Assembly (NCBI GenBank): GCA_020436835.1
Contig: JAGQWZ010000422.1
Span: 1 to 51,497, forward strand
From: Saprospiraceae bacterium
Lineage (GTDB): Bacteria > Bacteroidota > Bacteroidia > Chitinophagales > Saprospiraceae
Reading direction: 5' to 3'
DNA: 51,497 nucleotides
Shown: positions 43,452 through 51,497 of the stretch, piece after piece
Layout of the letters: each line of letters starts with the position of its first letter
How positions within the stretch are numbered: position 1 is the stretch's first letter
Program-made: the position numbers and the translations under genes
The notes under the pieces: model-generated
The model's database searches: none
What the model was told of the DNA's origin: nothing
The model's input: the letters and a program-made list of their open reading frames with translations, nothing else

Positions 43452-45971
43452 CTATGGTTCAGCCCTTTTACCTAAAGATAAAATATTAACAAATAGGCGA
43501 TATGCTCCTGGCACACCTGCCGGAAGTTCCCTAAACCAACTTAGAGTGGTATAAGTGTACCATCCTTTACCATGGGGGGCGACAAGTAAACTGCCATCCA
43601 GGGGAGATTCACCCTGATCGTTACTCGATAAAATCGCCGTGAATTGTTCATCCCACTCATCAGGAAAATAGAGACCCCTTTCCTGTACCCATCCCTTAAA
43701 GTCATCGGCAGAGATTGGGTTTGGTCCCTTGATAACAGGATGATTTGGAGCCAATATTCGTACCTCCGCATTCTCATCGGTAACCCTGTTTCGGGATATG
43801 TTGAGGGGATAAGGAGAGAACATCTTACTATCCAGGTCCTCACGGAACCTTGTATTGTATTGGACAATCAGATTGCCACCATTTTCAACATACTTGAATA
43901 AATTCTGACTGTAAAATTTAAGTCGTTCATTCGTATTGTACGCTCTGATACCCATTATTATCGCATCAAAATCCTCCAGATCACCGGAAAGGTCGGCTTC
44001 ATCCAGCAAGGTAATATGATAGCCCACTTGTTCAAGAAATTCAGGAATCTTATCGCCTGCACCCATAAAATATCCGATTCTGTCACCAGCCTTGATCAAA
44101 TCCACTTTTACTGCTTTTACGGAGGCTTCTCGCAGTACCGTTTGTAGTGGAATGTGGTCATAGTCGATGATCTGCACACTATAACCCTGGCTCTTGGTAG
44201 CCGTGAGCGAGTCTTCGAAATATGCAGTCAGCTTTTCAGTGACCTGATCCGCAGGAGGTATTACTGTGAAGGACACTTGTTTTTCCTGACCTTGTTCCAT
44301 GAGCTCGATCGGAATGGAAGCCGGCGAGATTTCCCAACCATCAGGAGCAGCGATCATCACCTTGCCCTTAATATTGCCTGCACCGGCTTTTACGGTCAGA
44401 TTAATTGATTTAGGAGTTTGGGAACCAAAAACCAGGGTCTCATCACTGAAATTTATGAAGAGACGTGGATTGATCTCAAATGGCCGGTAAACTTCTCCAT
44501 CCACCCGGTCGGTAGTTTTATAAACAAGGGGAGTGGAGTAGGTAAATGGAGTCCCATCAATGCTCACCGTATATTTTAGGTGACATGGACGTGGTGCTTC
44601 AGGAAGTCCCCTGAGCAACTGATCTTCCACCGAATACATACCCACAGTGCCTTCTTTACGAAGCCAGTAGGCGGAAGAATAATCGATGTTTTCAGGCAGA
44701 TCATATTCCCACTCCTGATTGAACTCCCGGTTAAAATCCAGACTGCTGTCGATTTCCATTGATTTTCCCCCCGGCTGCATCTGATAGTTATTAAGTGTGA
44801 TTTCTGCCGATGAACGGTTGATCGCCTCCAGTGATATTTTCACTTTTTGACCGGGGGCTGCATTAAAATTGTCGGCTCTGACCTCCATAAATAAGCCGCT
44901 ACACCAGGCGATAATCTGTTTAATTTCCTCTTTCTTCATTGGTACCCAGAATCCATCATCAGGAATTTTTCCCAGCGCTTCATAAGTACTGATCAGGGCA
45001 GGTATTGAAGCCGAAGGATCGGATATATCAAAGTTTAACTCAATCCGGTGCAACATATCACCAATTGGTGCTCCTCCCTCAATTCTTGACCACGTGGTGT
45101 TTATACCCTCCAGTGGATCGTCATCGGTCTTTACCGTGTCTCCCTGGATAAATTCCAGATATTCTGTTTCAGAACCCCGGCTACCACTGGAACCAAAACC
45201 CTGACTCTTGTGGAAACTTCTGCTTTCGGCAGCTATCTCTCCATTTGATTTTCCCAGGGATGGGTAATAGGCACCCACATCCAATCCCACCATATATGAT
45301 TTGTCCGCTTTTTCAAACGCTTCCGGGCTACCGTAAAAATACCAGCCGGTATTGAAGAATTGACGGGTCGGTTGCCACGGTTTTACATATTTTAATTGCT
45401 CTGGATAAACTGAAGGATCACCTACCATACTAAAAGCCTCGTAAGACAAGATAGCAGATCCTGTGTGATGTCCGTGAGTGGTCCCTGCCGTTCGATGATC
45501 AAATCGGTGCACAATAATATCCGGTCGAACTTTCCGTATAGCCCAGATGACATCGGAGAGAACTTCCTCTTTGTTCCAGATGTTAAAGGTCTCCTCAGGA
45601 TGCTTCGAATAGCCGAAATCTATCGCCCGCGAAAACAATTGGTTTCCACCATCAGTCGATCTGGCACGCAACAATTCCTGTGTGCGGATCAATCCCAGCA
45701 GGTCACCAATCTCAGTGCCGATCAGGTTCTGACCTCCGTCCCCCCGAGTGAGGGAAAGATAGGTGGTATGATAATGCCTGGCATTGGAAAAATAAGAAAT
45801 CAAACGTGTGTTTTCATCATCTGGATGGGCTGCCACATACAGCACGGATCCCAATACCTGAGTTTTTTGAATGGCATCAAAAATATCGGCCGAAGTAGGT
45901 TTCTGTGGCTCTTGTCCACTTACCAGCAAAGTGATACAGCAGAAAGCCAGAACTTTAAAAGACCGCTTCAT
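43452..45971 (-). CDS. PIG-L family deacetylase, multidomain, secreted
   Basis: An 839-residue protein. A signal peptide (1-19) is followed by a PIG-L/LmbE deacetylase domain with the zinc motif AHPDDE (48-53) and HGHH (166-169). PIG-L enzymes remove N-acetyl groups from glucosamine-type substrates. The middle part is beta-rich; residues about 510-600 look like a NEW3-type Ig domain (VKAGAGNIKGKVMIAAPDGW). The C-terminal part (about 640-835) resembles a ThuA/glutamine-amidotransferase-like fold (DFDAIIMGIRAYNT, GGNLIVQYNT). The substrate is probably an extracellular or periplasmic glycan. It is the first gene of an operon with the 38-residue membrane protein and a symporter. Confidence 0.85.
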   Translation of the reverse strand: MKRSFKVLAFCCITLLVSGQEPQKPTSADIFDAIQKTQVLGSVLYVAAHPDDENTRLISYFSNARHYHTTYLSLTRGDGGQNLIGTEIGDLLGLIRTQELLRARSTDGGNQLFSRAIDFGYSKHPEETFNIWNKEEVLSDVIWAIRKVRPDIIVHRFDHRTAGTTHGHHTGSAILSYEAFSMVGDPSVYPEQLKYVKPWQPTRQFFNTGWYFYGSPEAFEKADKSYMVGLDVGAYYPSLGKSNGEIAAESRSFHKSQGFGSSGSRGSETEYLEFIQGDTVKTDDDPLEGINTTWSRIEGGAPIGDMLHRIELNFDISDPSASIPALISTYEALGKIPDDGFWVPMKKEEIKQIIAWCSGLFMEVRADNFNAAPGQKVKISLEAINRSSAEITLNNYQMQPGGKSMEIDSSLDFNREFNQEWEYDLPENIDYSSAYWLRKEGTVGMYSVEDQLLRGLPEAPRPCHLKYTVSIDGTPFTYSTPLVYKTTDRVDGEVYRPFEINPRLFINFSDETLVFGSQTPKSINLTVKAGAGNIKGKVMIAAPDGWEISPASIPIELMEQGQEKQVSFTVIPPADQVTEKLTAYFEDSLTATKSQGYSVQIIDYDHIPLQTVLREASVKAVKVDLIKAGDRIGYFMGAGDKIPEFLEQVGYHITLLDEADLSGDLEDFDAIIMGIRAYNTNERLKFYSQNLFKYVENGGNLIVQYNTRFREDLDSKMFSPYPLNISRNRVTDENAEVRILAPNHPVIKGPNPISADDFKGWVQERGLYFPDEWDEQFTAILSSNDQGESPLDGSLLVAPHGKGWYTYTTLSWFRELPAGVPGAYRLFVNILSLGKRAEP

Positions 45972-46002
45972 ATCTTACTAATTTTTTATATGTGGAAAGG
46001 TA

Positions 46003-46032
46003 CAAAAATTAAGAATCTATCCGGGTTTCAAA
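46003..46032 (-). promoter_or_regulatory. Promoter of the PIG-L/symporter operon
   Basis: On the minus strand, TTTG (46032-46029) and TAATTTTTG (46011-46003) are separated by 17 bases. The -7 element is a near match to TAnnTTTG, with one extra base. The start codon at 45971 would follow a leader of about 26 bases. Confidence 0.45.
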
Positions 46033-46094
46033 GAAATGCTCCATATCAAGCTGGATAAGCCGGTCACATACCTGGTTGAAACCGTACTTGATTT

Positions 46095-46102
46095 TATCTT
46101 TG
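46095..46102 (+). promoter_or_regulatory. Bacteroidota-type -7 box before aspartate kinase
   Basis: TATCTTTG matches TAnnTTTG exactly and lies 20 bases before the ATG at 46123, predicting a leader of about 15 bases. A possible -33 TTG at 46076-46078 is 16 bases upstream. The box lies inside a longer open frame from 46036 and so supports 46123 as the true start. Confidence 0.5.
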
Positions 46103-46122
46103 TCGTTTTTCACTGCAATTAT

Positions 46123-47385
46123 ATGAAAGTATTCAAGTTTGGAGGCGCTTCGGTGAAGGATGCAGAAGCTATTCGCAATTTGGGGAAGATTTTACAATTG
46201 GCTTCAATCGATAAACCATCGATAGTGGTCGTTTCAGCCATGGGTAAAACAACCAACGCCCTTGAGGAAGTGGTTGACGACTTTTATTCTGGTAACGGGG
46301 CAGCATCCACAAAACTGAAATCAATCAGGGATCAACATCTCTCGATTGCCAAATCCTTACAGTTGAATGAACTACTGGATAATGGGATACTAAGCGATAC
46401 TTTTGTGGAAGCCGAGTGGCTAATTGAAGACGAGATTGAGGATCCTTACGATTATATTTATGATCAGATTGTCGCGATTGGAGAATTATTATCCAGTCGC
46501 CTGGTACACGCTTACCTAAAATCCCTGGGTATAGAGGCTACCTGGATTGATGCAAGAGACATCATCAAAACGGATGATGTGTACCGAAGTGGGAATATCA
46601 ATTGGCAGCGAACGAGTCAAAAAGTTAGTGACCGTCTTGGCCCTATGCTGGATAAGGGTAAGATGGTGATCACCGCGGGATTTATTGGTAGTACTCTTGA
46701 AAATAATACCATCACCTTAGGTCGGGAAGGTTCCGACTTTACCGGAGCAATCCTGGCAGCCATCTTTAAAGCTGACGCTCTCACCGTATGGAAGGATGTT
46801 CCGGGGATTATGACTGCAGATCCGCATAGATTTGCGGATGCAGAGCTCTTACCGGAAATAGATTATCTGGAGGCAATTGAAATGACCTTTTATGGAGCAA
46901 AAGTCATTCATCCCAAAACAATCAAACCTTTGATGGATAACCAAATTCCGCTTTATGTAAAATCATTCAAAAGACCAGAGTTGGCGGGTACAGTAGTAAA
47001 TGCGTTCCCTGATCTGAAATACCCGACCATAAGGGTGGTTTTAGAACATCAAACGCTATTGCAACTGAAGACGCTCGATTCTACATTTATTTTTGAAGAT
47101 CATTTGAGCGCCGTATTTGAGCAGGCTACCAGGCATAAAATTCGAATCCAGATGCTTGAAAATCTGGCGCTGAATTTATCGCTTGTCATTCAGGCAGCCG
47201 GTGAGCACATTCGGGAATTTAGAGATGAGCTCGGAAAGGAATTCGAGATAAGACAAATTGACGACCTGGAGCTTTATACTATCCGGCATTACCACCCCAA
47301 TACCGTGGCAGAAATTAAAAATGGCAGGACGGTTTATATTGAGGAATATAATGCAACTACAGCCCAACTACTCTTAGGTAAGTAA
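46123..47385 (+). CDS. lysC: Aspartate kinase (monofunctional)
   Basis: The protein has 420 residues from the ATG at 46123, giving MKVFKFGGASV at the very N-terminus as expected for the amino-acid kinase fold; the frame extends upstream to 46036 without similarity. It phosphorylates aspartate, the first step to lysine, threonine, methionine and diaminopimelate. Other motifs are VVVSAMGKTTNAL, LGREGSDFTGAILA, WKDVPGIMTADPH and EMTFYGAKVIHPKTIKPL. The last 120 residues form the ACT-type regulatory region, so feedback inhibition is likely, but the effector cannot be read. No homoserine dehydrogenase fusion is present. The gene stands alone and is divergent from the PIG-L operon. The symbol assumes the class-III, lysine-sensitive type. 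Confidence 0.9.
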   Translation: MKVFKFGGASVKDAEAIRNLGKILQLASIDKPSIVVVSAMGKTTNALEEVVDDFYSGNGAASTKLKSIRDQHLSIAKSLQLNELLDNGILSDTFVEAEWLIEDEIEDPYDYIYDQIVAIGELLSSRLVHAYLKSLGIEATWIDARDIIKTDDVYRSGNINWQRTSQKVSDRLGPMLDKGKMVITAGFIGSTLENNTITLGREGSDFTGAILAAIFKADALTVWKDVPGIMTADPHRFADAELLPEIDYLEAIEMTFYGAKVIHPKTIKPLMDNQIPLYVKSFKRPELAGTVVNAFPDLKYPTIRVVLEHQTLLQLKTLDSTFIFEDHLSAVFEQATRHKIRIQMLENLALNLSLVIQAAGEHIREFRDELGKEFEIRQIDDLELYTIRHYHPNTVAEIKNGRTVYIEEYNATTAQLLLGK

Positions 47386-47409
47386 GTTTAAGTCAACAAA
47401 AGAATAGAA

Positions 47410-49095
47410 CTACAAAATATTCAATTGTCCTTTGAAGATTTCTGTTTCTCCATCTTGATGTACTAGTTCAATGATGTAAACATAGAGCCCCTGGGTAATG
47501 TTAGTCGCATTAATTCGGCCATCCCACCAATTTTCATCTTGATGGATCGAGAAATTCTCAGCGGTGTAGATCTTACTTCCCCAACGGTCAAAAATACTAT
47601 AGGATCTTACAAGCACTTCATTCGAATCATTGGTGTAAATTCGAAATTCATCATTGATGCCATCCGCATCTGGACTTATTGCATTCGGAATAAAAACCGG
47701 ACAACGATTACTGGATAATGATACAATCGTATCGATTTGACACTCATTGCCGTACCCGATGTGTATTACATGTGATCCCGCCGGTACATTACTGAATTGG
47801 GAGGAAGGATTTATCTCTGAATCAATGAAATATTCAAGGTCATTAAATTCTCCATTTAATTCAATTATTATTTCCCCATTTTCTTCATTACATGTGGAGG
47901 GAGTCAGATCAATACTTCGAATTGCAAAGTCCTTTTCCGGACTCATATTAATGGATGTTTTAGTTTTACAACCATTTGAGTCCTGAACCCAAACTTCGTA
48001 TTGACCACTTTTAATTTCAAAGTTTTCAGAATCCTGGTAGGTTTCGCCGCTTATTGAGTACTGTAAATTGGTGATCCCATGTGCCTTGATGTATATGCTT
48101 CCCTTTCCTTCCTCACAGGGAGGAATAGTTTGCTCAATATCGTCAATCACCGGGCTTTCCGTCTCGATGATCTGAACATCGGATGAACTTACAATACAAT
48201 TGTTTTCGTCTTTTATTTTTAAGGTGTAGCCACCTGATTGCAGGCCTGAAAAAATGCTGTCCTCCTGAAAAGCAGCATCATTTATTGAGTATAGTACTTG
48301 GCCAATACCTCCCTGAGTTGTGAGGTCGATTTCTCCGGTATTGGTTTTGCACTGAGTTGGTTTTGTCGAAATATTTAAGATTTCGAGGCGAATAAATTTG
48401 AACAGATCTTGCATGGCAGTGGCCCCATACACTTTGGTTTTGAGGTCGCAGATCTCTGTGCTATTTCCTGCCTCTGTATTAATTTGATAGATCAAACCTT
48501 CACTTGTAATGCCAAGCATGGTTTGGAGATCGCATGGATCGTCCGGGTTTTCAGTCGAACATAAGCCTGTGATGGTCTCCATTGAAGTGAGATCCATAAC
48601 GATATTACTCAACGCGGGATTTTCCAGATTGACGTGCAGTAGCTTTTTAGAATTAATACTTGCATAGAGTTCTTCATTGTAAGATAGTAGATCTTCTATG
48701 TCATTTCCTACATCTCCGAGGAATGCTTCTTTTTTAGTTCCAACTTCATAGGTATATAGAAAACCTTCGGAACCTGCGGTATATATTTTACCATCTGCGG
48801 CGAAATAGAGTGCTTTGAAAGTCTGTAAATTAAGAAAGGAATGAATTAATAAAACGGTTCCGGCTTCAGGATTGATTTGGTAAAGTTTTCCATTACTGGT
48901 GACGCCATATAATTGTCCATCTTGCCGAATAGCAAGGTCGGTCAAGGTGTCCTCTACTGCAGCTTCGAAGCCGGAGTCTACAGTGCAGGACGACCGGTCA
49001 TATTTGTAGATCTTATTGATATTGTCATTGAAATAGATCTGACCAAATACCGAGCCTTGGAACAACAACAAAGCGATTATTAAAATATTTTTCAT
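47410..49095 (-). CDS. T9SS type B cargo protein with propeller-like N-terminus and SprB-like repeats
   Basis: A 561-residue secreted protein. The signal peptide (1-18) is followed by about 210 residues of short repeats of the kind found in beta-propellers (DGQLYGVTSNGKLYQINPEA, DGKIYTAGSEGFLYTYEV, SEGLIYQINTEAG). Three SprB-type repeats follow (about 240-470), each with C-x(n)-G-x-I, a Y-S-I strand and a G-x-Y-x-V/L-x-D-x-N-x-C ending. The C-terminal domain, from CPVFIPNAISPDADGINDEF to FDRWGSKIYTAENF and KGQLNIL, is the T9SS type B (gliding-motility-associated) sorting domain. It is a cell-surface protein; adhesion or motility is plausible. The gene lies 223 bases downstream of the barrel gene. 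Confidence 0.87.
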   Translation of the reverse strand: MKNILIIALLLFQGSVFGQIYFNDNINKIYKYDRSSCTVDSGFEAAVEDTLTDLAIRQDGQLYGVTSNGKLYQINPEAGTVLLIHSFLNLQTFKALYFAADGKIYTAGSEGFLYTYEVGTKKEAFLGDVGNDIEDLLSYNEELYASINSKKLLHVNLENPALSNIVMDLTSMETITGLCSTENPDDPCDLQTMLGITSEGLIYQINTEAGNSTEICDLKTKVYGATAMQDLFKFIRLEILNISTKPTQCKTNTGEIDLTTQGGIGQVLYSINDAAFQEDSIFSGLQSGGYTLKIKDENNCIVSSSDVQIIETESPVIDDIEQTIPPCEEGKGSIYIKAHGITNLQYSISGETYQDSENFEIKSGQYEVWVQDSNGCKTKTSINMSPEKDFAIRSIDLTPSTCNEENGEIIIELNGEFNDLEYFIDSEINPSSQFSNVPAGSHVIHIGYGNECQIDTIVSLSSNRCPVFIPNAISPDADGINDEFRIYTNDSNEVLVRSYSIFDRWGSKIYTAENFSIHQDENWWDGRINATNITQGLYVYIIELVHQDGETEIFKGQLNIL

Positions 49096-49318
49096 CTTAT
49101 TCCAGCCAAATTGTGCGAATAGCTAAACAACTTGAAAAATATTTTTGAGCAGGGTCGTATGGAGGGTTTGAATGGGATTGTACTATTCCCAAACGTCAAA
49201 TAAGTCATACTATTATTCCAGATAATGCAATCATTTGAACTATGATTATTTGACCAATAAGTAAGGGATATGAGACACTGCAATTTGTTGAAAAAAGCAT
49301 GCCAAGAAGTGATCTCAA

Positions 49319-50950
49319 TCAAAATCGTTGAATTATGTTTGAGTAGATACGGTTGAGTGTCCGGTGTTTCTCCACAGATGCTTCATAGTTGACTGATATG
49401 GATAATTTTTTTGTGATCCTACTGGTAAGGTTCACCGACGCAATGTTCTGTTTTAGTCTTGTACCTGATTGGCCATACTCATAATTGACCCGTCTGAAAT
49501 TAAGATCCGTAAATAGCTTTCCATCCAAAAGGTCTCTCGATAGCCTGATTCCATAGATGTTTCCTTTTAGATAGTTAGATTCAAGAAGTGTATTTGATAT
49601 AGTAGCTGACATTTTAATCCACGGTATTCTGTTGAAGCTTAAGAAACTATATAAGTTTTTGGAGGTATTTGCCTGATCTTTTTGAAAGCGGTATCCTACA
49701 CTGCTTCCAAAGGTTACAAATCTAAAAGGGCGGTAATTGACCCGGAACCTTGCTCCCTGTCTTGTCTCTTGCTCTATCAGCTGGTCAATAAAATTCTTGT
49801 AGGTCTCATAATAGATAACATTTTTCCGTGCATCATAGGAAGTAGCCAGGGAAAGTTTAGGACTGGGACGGTAATTAAGGGAGACGAAAATACTGGTTGG
49901 ACTCATGGTGCTATTGGCTTCATCGTTTTCCAATTTAAATAAGTCCATTTCCACCGATGTGAACAGGTTCAATTTATTGACCAATGAATTAGTATGTTGA
50001 AAATAGACGAATCTTCGATCAGTTCTGGAAAGATATTTTTGCTCCAGAATAGCGATTGATGTTTGGTGTTGTCCTCCATGTTCATTTCTTTGTTGAAATG
50101 AAACATATCCCCCATATTGCAGCATTTTCAGATTTACACTGTAGTCAAAGGGATCGGGCCTGGTTCCAACCATGGTACCCAATGTAATACTACCCAGTGT
50201 GAGAGAAGCTTGCAGCCCATCCATTGCACCGACATTTGATACGTTTCGATTTACCTTTCTTCCAAAGATTAACTCAGAATTTTCATCAGGTTCAAAATGC
50301 AATGCAAGGTTGTACACCTTGAGGGCACTGGCAAGATTGTTTTGTACTTCACTCCATTCGTGGGCAGTGTGTCGGAACATAACATAACTTTCCAGCGAAA
50401 ACCGCGAATGATTGATATTGGTGGCATCAAGCGAGAAGGTATAGCGCATGCGTTGTAAAGTGCTGGTGGGCGAATCCGAGAAATTAGTATAAGATCCTAA
50501 GCTTAGTCGCCCTCTCAATTTTGATGGCCTTCCTGTTTCTTCTTGGTTATGGTCAATGTTGCTATGGTGATTGATTGTTTCTTCTACTGCCAACACACGT
50601 GGTTCATCAACCGTGATTTTTGGATTGAGGATTTCAATCTCTGATGTAGTAAGTCTCTTCTTGAAAATCACTTTCTGATTGACCTCCAGATGGTCTTTGG
50701 TAAGAGGTGTCGTTACACATGATATAGATGATAGCTGCTTGACCAGCAATAAAGGCCTTAAGTCTCCTGATATTTCGATATATAAAGTATCGCCAGCGGT
50801 TATACTATTGGTACTCTCAAATCTTACATATACATTTTTAGAATTTTTGAATGATATTTTACCTTCCAATTGTTGATCATTTTCCTGTCCATAGACAGTG
50901 ATCGAGAGAAGGAGTATTATGAGTAGGTTAAATATTCTCCTGGAATTCAA
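49319..50950 (-). CDS. Outer-membrane beta-barrel protein coupled to a multiheme cytochrome
   Basis: A 543-residue protein with signal peptide NLLIILLLSITVYGQ, a soluble domain of about 85 residues (KNVYVRFESTNSITAGDTLY then KQLSSISCVTTPL), a charged linker, and from about residue 145 to the end a series of alternating amphipathic strands ending in Phe (SNIIQRF), as in outer-membrane barrels. The only usable start is TTG at 50950; it is in the same frame as the upstream cytochrome gene and separated from it by TAA and one AAA codon, so translation is probably coupled. I do not recognise a named family for the barrel. A role as the pore part of an electron conduit is an inference from this neighbour. 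Confidence 0.68.
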   Translation of the reverse strand: MNSRRIFNLLIILLLSITVYGQENDQQLEGKISFKNSKNVYVRFESTNSITAGDTLYIEISGDLRPLLLVKQLSSISCVTTPLTKDHLEVNQKVIFKKRLTTSEIEILNPKITVDEPRVLAVEETINHHSNIDHNQEETGRPSKLRGRLSLGSYTNFSDSPTSTLQRMRYTFSLDATNINHSRFSLESYVMFRHTAHEWSEVQNNLASALKVYNLALHFEPDENSELIFGRKVNRNVSNVGAMDGLQASLTLGSITLGTMVGTRPDPFDYSVNLKMLQYGGYVSFQQRNEHGGQHQTSIAILEQKYLSRTDRRFVYFQHTNSLVNKLNLFTSVEMDLFKLENDEANSTMSPTSIFVSLNYRPSPKLSLATSYDARKNVIYYETYKNFIDQLIEQETRQGARFRVNYRPFRFVTFGSSVGYRFQKDQANTSKNLYSFLSFNRIPWIKMSATISNTLLESNYLKGNIYGIRLSRDLLDGKLFTDLNFRRVNYEYGQSGTRLKQNIASVNLTSRITKKLSISVNYEASVEKHRTLNRIYSNIIQRF

Positions 50951-50953
50951 TTT

Positions 50954-51497
50954 TTAATCGGCTCTTCCATTTGGATGGCATTCAAAACACGAGGTAGGAG
51001 TATATTGATAGCCGTTTTCTCCTTTGTGATCATTGTCAACCTTCGATTTATTACTGTGCTCATGACACTCAATGCAGGTGAATACTGCAAAATTTCCTGC
51101 ATTGTTGTGGCAATCTGAGCATTGATCCCATTCGTTGCGATGCCTTCCACTATAGATTGGGAAATATTGCCCATCATGGTTGAAAGTCGATGGTTCCCAT
51201 GCATTCTGACTGTGGCAGTCAGTGCACTGAGTTGGGAAACCAGCTGTTTGATGGTTTGGATCGGAGGTATTATTATACTCATCGATGTGGCACCCGGCGC
51301 AGGTATTGGGGGTGTTGGTGTAATCGCCGTTGTGGCATGCCGCACAATCATTGGCGATGGCAGTATGGGCCCCCTGGATGACATAATAGTCATTGTGTAC
51401 ATCAAAGGATGCAGGCGACCAACCGGGTTCTGTAGTATGACAGGTAGCGCAGTCATTAGAGATACCCAGCGCGGTATGGTTCGGATTGGTGGTTTGA
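50954..51497 (-). CDS. Multiheme c-type cytochrome (cytochrome c3-like, partial, N-terminus beyond right edge)
   Basis: The minus-strand frame ending at TAA 50954 is open to the window edge (180 codons) and contains seven CxxCH heme motifs in order: CATCH, CAACH, CAGCH, CTDCH, CSDCH, CIECH and CFECH, with many extra His residues as distal ligands. A typical piece is NHDGQYFPIYSGRHRNEWDQ, which I recall from Bacteroidota multiheme proteins. The signal peptide and any more hemes lie outside the window. A different frame on the same strand is also open over most of this region (50947-51456) but encodes no motif. The protein is exported and likely periplasmic or at the outer membrane, given the coupled barrel gene downstream. 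Confidence 0.85.
   Translation of the reverse strand, partial: QTTNPNHTALGISNDCATCHTTEPGWSPASFDVHNDYYVIQGAHTAIANDCAACHNGDYTNTPNTCAGCHIDEYNNTSDPNHQTAGFPTQCTDCHSQNAWEPSTFNHDGQYFPIYSGRHRNEWDQCSDCHNNAGNFAVFTCIECHEHSNKSKVDNDHKGENGYQYTPTSCFECHPNGRAD

Noticed and set aside
46036..46122. Extended N-terminus of aspartate kinase
   Set aside because: It contains a perfect promoter -7 box and no similarity; kinases of this family begin with the KFGG segment.
50947..51456. A 169-codon minus-strand frame starting at ATG 51456
   Set aside because: The sequence is low in protein character and lies in a different frame from the one with seven CxxCH heme motifs and a stop at 50954; it is the shadow of the cytochrome gene.
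1..51497. CRISPR arrays, insertion sequences, integrases, phage genes, defence systems, rRNA or tRNA genes
   Set aside because: No regular direct-repeat array, transposase, recombinase or RNA gene signature was recognised on either strand by reading; a dedicated search with tRNA and covariance models would be decisive.

Overview
The window reads as a chromosomal segment of a member of the Bacteroidota, probably Saprospiria/Chitinophagia-like; the phylum is well supported and the class is a guess. The evidence is two secreted proteins with type IX secretion (T9SS) C-terminal sorting domains (types A and B), an Alternative Complex III operon joined to an aa3-type oxidase, several start regions preceded by the Bacteroidota -7 box TAnnTTTG, a near absence of Shine-Dalgarno sequences, and several genes that can only start at TTG. 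I saw no rRNA, tRNA, CRISPR array, insertion sequence, integrase or phage gene.

Layout. 1-8 kb: mutS2 (cut by the left edge, minus strand), folP, and a very long TamB-like envelope protein. 8-12.3 kb: aroC (minus), an M23 metallopeptidase, a T9SS type A cargo protein and a small lipoprotein. 12.6-18.2 kb: a secreted BNR/sortilin-type propeller protein and a divergent M1 aminopeptidase, the latter followed by the clearest intrinsic terminator of the window. 18.5-23.2 kb: a UbiD-family decarboxylase, a DASS/SLC13 carboxylate transporter and thymidylate synthase.

23.3-39.6 kb is the core: 14 tightly packed plus-strand genes encoding most of a quinol-to-oxygen respiratory chain. The order is actABCDEF (Alternative Complex III), coxB, coxA, ctaB (heme O synthase), two subunit III genes, a subunit IV gene, a SCO-like protein without its copper-binding cysteines, and a DUF420/CtaM-type assembly protein. 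One good promoter is visible, just before actA. Electrons would pass from menaquinol through ActB/ActC to the hemes of ActA and ActE, then to CuA of CoxB and the heme/CuB site of CoxA. Several proteins carry unusual extensions. The most striking is an OmpA-type peptidoglycan-binding domain fused to the C-terminus of CoxB, which suggests that the oxidase is anchored to the cell wall. ActF has a His-rich loop, ActE a Met/His/acidic tail, and CoxA a His-rich N-terminus.

39.7-46 kb (minus): a small CPMC protein, a tandem pair of paralogous small beta-barrel-like proteins, a DUF423 protein, and an operon of a PIG-L deacetylase, a 38-residue single-helix protein and a sodium:solute symporter. 46-47.4 kb: aspartate kinase (plus). 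47.4-51.5 kb (minus): a T9SS type B protein with SprB-like repeats, an outer-membrane barrel protein, and, at the right edge, the C-terminal part of a multiheme c-type cytochrome with seven CxxCH motifs. The last two are separated by only one stop codon and one further codon and may form a porin-cytochrome module.
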